Assembly (NCBI GenBank): GCA_002343325.1
Contig: DDSG01000006.1
Coordinates: 1-12,256 of the forward strand
Reading direction: 5' to 3'
DNA: 12,256 bases
DNA from: Phycisphaerales bacterium UBA2396
GTDB taxonomy: Bacteria; Planctomycetota; Phycisphaerae; Phycisphaerales; UBA1924
The notes beneath the pieces are model-generated. The model ran no database searches. It was not told where the DNA came from and saw only the letters and a program-made list of their open reading frames with translations. Shown here one piece after another: positions 6,931 through 12,256 of the stretch. Numbering within the stretch: position 1 is the first letter of the stretch; every line of letters starts with the position of its first letter. A program made the position numbers and the translations under genes.

Positions 6931-6946
6931 CGAACCCGTGGGCTTC
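6917..6946. repeat. Perfect 30-base palindrome (REP-like element)
   Basis: The arms GAAGCCCACGGGTTC and GAACCCGTGGGCTTC are perfect reverse complements with no spacer. It lies in the 93 bases between the aconitase stop and the thioesterase start. In RNA it would form a very stable hairpin, but no T-run follows on either strand, so it does not look like a standard intrinsic terminator. It may still protect the acnA mRNA 3' end or attenuate transcription. A 26/30-identical copy lies inside acnA at 8466-8495, which marks it as a dispersed repeat of this genome. Confidence 0.93.
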
Positions 6947-6974
6947 TCTGTTCAGCAAAGAGCCACTTCCAATC

Positions 6975-9791
<2,817 letters not shown>

Positions 9792-9908
9792 GGGTTGGAA
9801 CTCCGTGGAGGGGCGTGAGAGGCCGGGGAACCGACCGTCGATGGTCAACCCTACCCGGCCGACGCCATGAATCGAATCAATCTGAATGGACGATGCAATA
9901 GATTCTGT

Positions 9909-10256
9909 CTATTCGGAGTCGGTTTGGGGGCTTGGCCGCCCGCACGCGCCGCACCGGGGGGTGTTGGGGTCCGCGTCGCCGAAGGGGGCCCGGGGGCGCG
10001 GCCTCTGGCATTGGGGGCAGAACTCGACGCTGTCGCGGCGCACGACCAGCCCGCGGTCCCCACGGCGCTGGACCACGGCGGCTGCAACGGCGGCGGCCAC
10101 CCCGCACCCCGCGATGGCCAGCGTCGGCGTCAGCAGGTCGTCTTCCGCGAGCAGCACGCGCAGACCCGACTTCCAGGCGATCAAAGTCACCAACGATGCG
10201 GCGATTCCGATGCGAAGCCAAAAAGGCCCGGGCAGAGTGGCAAGCGGCGAGCGCAC
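9909..10256 (-). CDS. Small membrane protein with C-terminal zinc ribbon
   Basis: 115 aa, not a family I recognise. Two hydrophobic segments (about 13-30 and 44-62) are followed by a cytoplasm-type zinc ribbon with C80-x2-C83 and C102-x2-C105 (CPQC and CGAC), which probably binds one zinc. The start is a GTG at 10256, 39 bases after the lysR stop, in the same direction. It lacks a clear Shine-Dalgarno site; TACCCT lies 5 bases upstream. An overlapping frame on the same strand (10299-9877) is Arg/Pro-rich and lacks membrane and Cys patterns, so I treat it as a shadow. It may be co-transcribed with lysR, but nothing links the functions. Confidence 0.7.
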   Translation of the reverse strand: MRSPLATLPGPFWLRIGIAASLVTLIAWKSGLRVLLAEDDLLTPTLAIAGCGVAAAVAAAVVQRRGDRGLVVRRDSVEFCPQCQRPRPRAPFGDADPNTPRCGACGRPSPQTDSE

Positions 10257-10295
10257 AACCGAGGGTAGGGGGTGCTTGGGGTGGGAGTGGGGCTC

Positions 10296-11213
10296 TCATC
10301 GGGAGGTGCGCTTGCGTGTATGGACGGCCGCAACGGATGACGTCAGAGCCCGCTCGAACTCGACCGCCGCCGGCGCGGGGGCTCGATCACGACGACGGAT
10401 CAACGCAAGCCGTCGGGACAGGGTGCTGTCTCGGCACGAGGCGCCAGGACCGAACGGGCCTTCCGGAGAAAGGGCGAAGCGGCTGACAAACCCGACGCCG
10501 ATCCCCTCGGCGACCATCGACTTGATCGATTCGATCGAGCGAAGCTCCATGACCACCGCCAGCGCAACCCCCGCCGCGCTCGCCGCCCGATCGATCATGT
10601 CGCGGACGGCCGTTCCCGCCTCGAAGGCGACGAGGCTCTGGCCGTCGAGGTCCTTCCAGCGAAAGGTTGATTGCCCGGCGAGGGGGGTACTGGGCGGAAC
10701 GATCAGACGCAGCTCATCTTCGACGAGGGGCACGCGCACGAGCGAGTCGGCCTCGGGGAGTGAGACGGGCAGCGTGACGATGCCAAGGTCAAGCTCCCCG
10801 GAGAGCACCGCCGCGGCGATCGCGGACGAGCCGCCCTCACGCACAAAGAACCGCAGCCCGGGGTGCAGGCGGCGGAGCTGCGACACCACGCGAGGCAGCA
10901 GGTACGTTGTGGCGGTTGCGCCCCCGCCGATCCGCAGCGAGCCGCGCTCGAGCCCGGCGAGTTGGCGGGCGGCGTGGAGCGCGGCGTCGGCCTGCCGGAG
11001 CGCATCCTCGGCGTGCCGGGCGAACAGCCGACCCGCCTCGGTGAGCTCAACGCCGCGCGGCGTGCGGTGCAGCAGGGGTGTTCCCGCCTCACTCTCGAGC
11101 TTCTTGAGCATCGCCGAGAGCGTGGGTTGCGTGACGCCGAGTTCTCGGGCCGCCCGCGTGAGGTGCCCGGTCGCGACGATGGTCCGGAAATAGCGGAGCG
11201 TGGTCAGTTCCAT
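10296..11213 (-). CDS. LysR-type transcriptional regulator
   Basis: 305 aa, standard for the family. Residues 1-60 form the winged helix-turn-helix (MELTTLRYFRTIVATGHLTR, then AARELGVTQPTLSAMLKKLE and the wing LLHRTPRGVELTEAG). A linker helix (about 62-88) precedes the two-lobed effector-binding domain (about 91-295), with typical RIGGGATATTYLLPRVVSQL and ELDLGIVTLP segments. LysR proteins bind small molecules and usually control a divergent neighbour and their own gene. Here the divergent neighbour is the PilZ gene, with 87 bases between the two starts. I see no obvious T-N11-A dyad in that gap. The ATG at 11213 lacks a recognisable Shine-Dalgarno site. The effector cannot be predicted. Confidence 0.95.
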   Translation of the reverse strand: MELTTLRYFRTIVATGHLTRAARELGVTQPTLSAMLKKLESEAGTPLLHRTPRGVELTEAGRLFARHAEDALRQADAALHAARQLAGLERGSLRIGGGATATTYLLPRVVSQLRRLHPGLRFFVREGGSSAIAAAVLSGELDLGIVTLPVSLPEADSLVRVPLVEDELRLIVPPSTPLAGQSTFRWKDLDGQSLVAFEAGTAVRDMIDRAASAAGVALAVVMELRSIESIKSMVAEGIGVGFVSRFALSPEGPFGPGASCRDSTLSRRLALIRRRDRAPAPAAVEFERALTSSVAAVHTRKRTSR

Positions 11214-11300
11214 TCGGGCCGTCCGTGTGGCATGTGGGATCCAAGCAGAGGAGGCGCATGAAACCGAAAGTCAGGGGCCGGCTGAGCCGATGGCGCAGGT
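11214..11300. promoter_or_regulatory. Divergent lysR/PilZ intergenic region
   Basis: 87 bases separate the lysR ATG from the PilZ ATG. It must hold both promoters unless these lie within the genes, yet no clear -10/-35 pair is visible. A strong purine-rich AGAGGAGG (11247-11254) precedes an ATG at 11258 that is out of frame with the PilZ gene. This would be the natural place for a LysR operator. Confidence 0.4.
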
Positions 11301-11684
11301 ATGTTCTGGCACCAGAAACCCTCGGACGAGACCCCGGCTGCGAACCAGCGCAAGCACGGAAGGCTACACCCGCAGGGCGTGGAGTGCAGTCTCGGCCGCG
11401 TGCTGGATGTCTCGGCATCGGGCATGCGCGTTGAAATCAGGGGCAAGCCGATCGTTGAGATGGGTGAAACCGCTCCGCTCACGATCCACGGCTTTGATGG
11501 GCCGTTCATTGTTGTCTGTCGCGTCTGCTGGATCCGCAAGACGGGGTGGCGTGCGCACCAGATCGGTGTCGTGTTCGTCGAGGTGAGCCCGGTTCAGCGG
11601 GCCGCACTGTCGGCGCTGGCGCGGACGGTTGCGAGCAACGAGGTCATCCGGCCCGAGCTCGATCGTCAGAGGGACGCCGGCTAG
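11301..11684 (+). CDS. PilZ domain protein (putative cyclic-di-GMP receptor)
   Basis: 127 aa single-domain protein. It has both PilZ signatures needed for cyclic-di-GMP binding: RxxxR as R17-KHG-R21, and DxSxxG as D36-VSAS-G41, followed by the beta-barrel strands (MRVEIRGKP, APLTIHGFDG, FIVVCRVCWIRK, HQIGVVFVEVS). Such proteins pass the second-messenger signal to motility, adhesion or envelope targets; the target here is unknown. A stop codon at 11283 makes the ATG at 11301 the only in-frame ATG for the whole domain, and its ribosome site is weak. It diverges from lysR, and its TAG stop overlaps the stop of the opposite gene in a shared CTAG. Confidence 0.88.
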   Translation: MFWHQKPSDETPAANQRKHGRLHPQGVECSLGRVLDVSASGMRVEIRGKPIVEMGETAPLTIHGFDGPFIVVCRVCWIRKTGWRAHQIGVVFVEVSPVQRAALSALARTVASNEVIRPELDRQRDAG

Positions 11685-12256
11685 CGGATCAGGTCCGCCT
11701 TGGTGGTCTGTTCGCTGACGGCTCGGCCCTTGATTCCGCCGAGTTCGAGCGATGTCTCGAGCGTCTGGCTGACCGACATGGACCGCAGGAAGCCGGCGGC
11801 GGAATCCCACTCGCACGTGCCGCGGTGGGTTGCCTTGTCGATGTGGAAGATCTTCCCGGCGGGGTCGGCCGAGCCGGGGAGAAGCCCGCCCTCGAAGGTC
11901 AGGGTGGCGAGGGGCGGCTTGAACGAGGTGAGGGTGGTCTCAGTTCTCAGGCGCACCGCGCCGGTGGGGGCGAGAGAAGCCTGTGACTCGGTGGTCCAGC
12001 GGTCGCCGGGCTTGGCGAAGGCCTGACCCTTGCGGAGCGTGAGCAAGCCCGAGAAGAGGGAGGCGGGCGCGGGGCTGGAGGCCGAGCCGGCGGCGGAGGC
12101 GGTGGCGAACAGAGCGGAAAACTTGTCGCCGCCTTCGACGCGGGTGATGGTGCCGTCGGCGTCGAGATGGAGTGTCAGGGTGTCGCCCACGAGCGGGCGG
12201 AGCGTTCGTTCGAGCAGGGGGAGTTCGCCGGCGGGGTGGAGCGGGGGGGGGGGGGG
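11681..12256 (-). CDS. C-terminal part of a DUF6263-like protein, 5' end outside window
   Basis: 191 codons are open from the window edge to a TAG at 11683-11681; the true start lies beyond 12256. A GTG at 12190 could be read as a start, but the upstream residues (AGELPLLERTLRPLV) continue in the same style, so it is probably internal. The visible sequence is beta-rich, with LTLHLDADGTITRVEGGDK, a Ser/Ala/Pro-rich loop, a GDRWTTES segment, and a C-terminal half with CEWDSAAGFLRSMSVSQTLE. The pattern of a 'value depends on parameter' domain plus threonine-rich strands resembles the DUF6263 proteins common in planctomycetes, probably exported. That name is tentative. The first codons at the edge fall in a poly-G run and may be unreliable. 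Confidence 0.7.
   Translation of the reverse strand, partial: PPPPPLHPAGELPLLERTLRPLVGDTLTLHLDADGTITRVEGGDKFSALFATASAAGSASSPAPASLFSGLLTLRKGQAFAKPGDRWTTESQASLAPTGAVRLRTETTLTSFKPPLATLTFEGGLLPGSADPAGKIFHIDKATHRGTCEWDSAAGFLRSMSVSQTLETSLELGGIKGRAVSEQTTKADLIR
12243..12256. repeat. Run of 14 G at the window end
   Basis: The last 14 bases are all G. Read on the minus strand they would encode prolines ahead of the DUF6263-like fragment. A terminal homopolymer of this length is typical of a contig edge or a poly-G base-calling artefact, so it should not be taken as real coding sequence without support. Confidence 0.9.

Noticed and set aside
6917..6946. Intrinsic terminator for acnA
   Set aside because: The stem is strong, but no T-run follows on the minus strand, and a near copy lies within the acnA coding sequence, where termination would be harmful.
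6891..6946. CRISPR-like repeat
   Set aside because: Only two adjacent 19-base copies without spacers, and no cas genes in the window.
9886..11193. 435-codon plus-strand frame opposite lysR
   Set aside because: Ser/Arg/Thr-rich antisense shadow; lysR has a complete DNA-binding domain.

Overview
The window is high-GC DNA (about two thirds G+C by eye) that is densely coded on both strands. The gene mix suggests a member of the Planctomycetota, probably close to the Phycisphaerae: a short PilZ protein with a DVSASGMRV core, a GT87-type membrane glycosyltransferase, a DUF6263-like protein, long GC-rich antisense shadow frames, and start codons lying directly behind -10-like boxes. This placement is from memory of such genomes, not from a search. 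Nothing here looks like a mobile element, phage, CRISPR array, tRNA, rRNA or defence island.

Region 1 (1-5116, minus strand). Five genes run in the same direction. In transcription order they are an alpha/beta-hydrolase lipoprotein, the RecQ helicase, an ABC-transporter ATPase, a MacB/FtsX-type permease with a histidine-rich extracytoplasmic loop, and the start of a small membrane-anchored Ala/Gln-rich protein that leaves the window. Gaps between them are 10-39 bases. The last three look like one transporter unit: the ATPase has its own -10-like box in the recQ tail, and the two genes behind it have Shine-Dalgarno sites.

Region 2 (5117-6975). A 49-base divergent promoter region separates the hydrolase from a plus-strand GT87-like glycosyltransferase. 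The glycosyltransferase overlaps tail-to-tail by 15 bases with a minus-strand hotdog thioesterase. Between the thioesterase and the aconitase lies a perfect 30-base palindrome with a tandemly duplicated arm.

Region 3 (6975-9791, minus). A full-length aconitase A contains a second, 26/30-identical copy of the same palindrome. It lies exactly in frame and encodes ten residues of a variable linker just before the first iron-sulfur cysteine motif. This pair of palindromes is the most interesting signal in the window.

Region 4 (9909-12256). A LysR regulator is followed in the same direction by a small two-helix zinc-ribbon membrane protein. Diverging from lysR is a PilZ (cyclic-di-GMP receptor) gene. 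Its stop codon shares a CTAG with the stop of an incomplete minus-strand gene that runs to the window edge, where a run of 14 G suggests a contig end or a sequencing artefact.

Apart from the transporter unit and the lysR/zinc-ribbon pair, the genes are mostly unrelated housekeeping or envelope functions. I found no convincing new multi-gene system.
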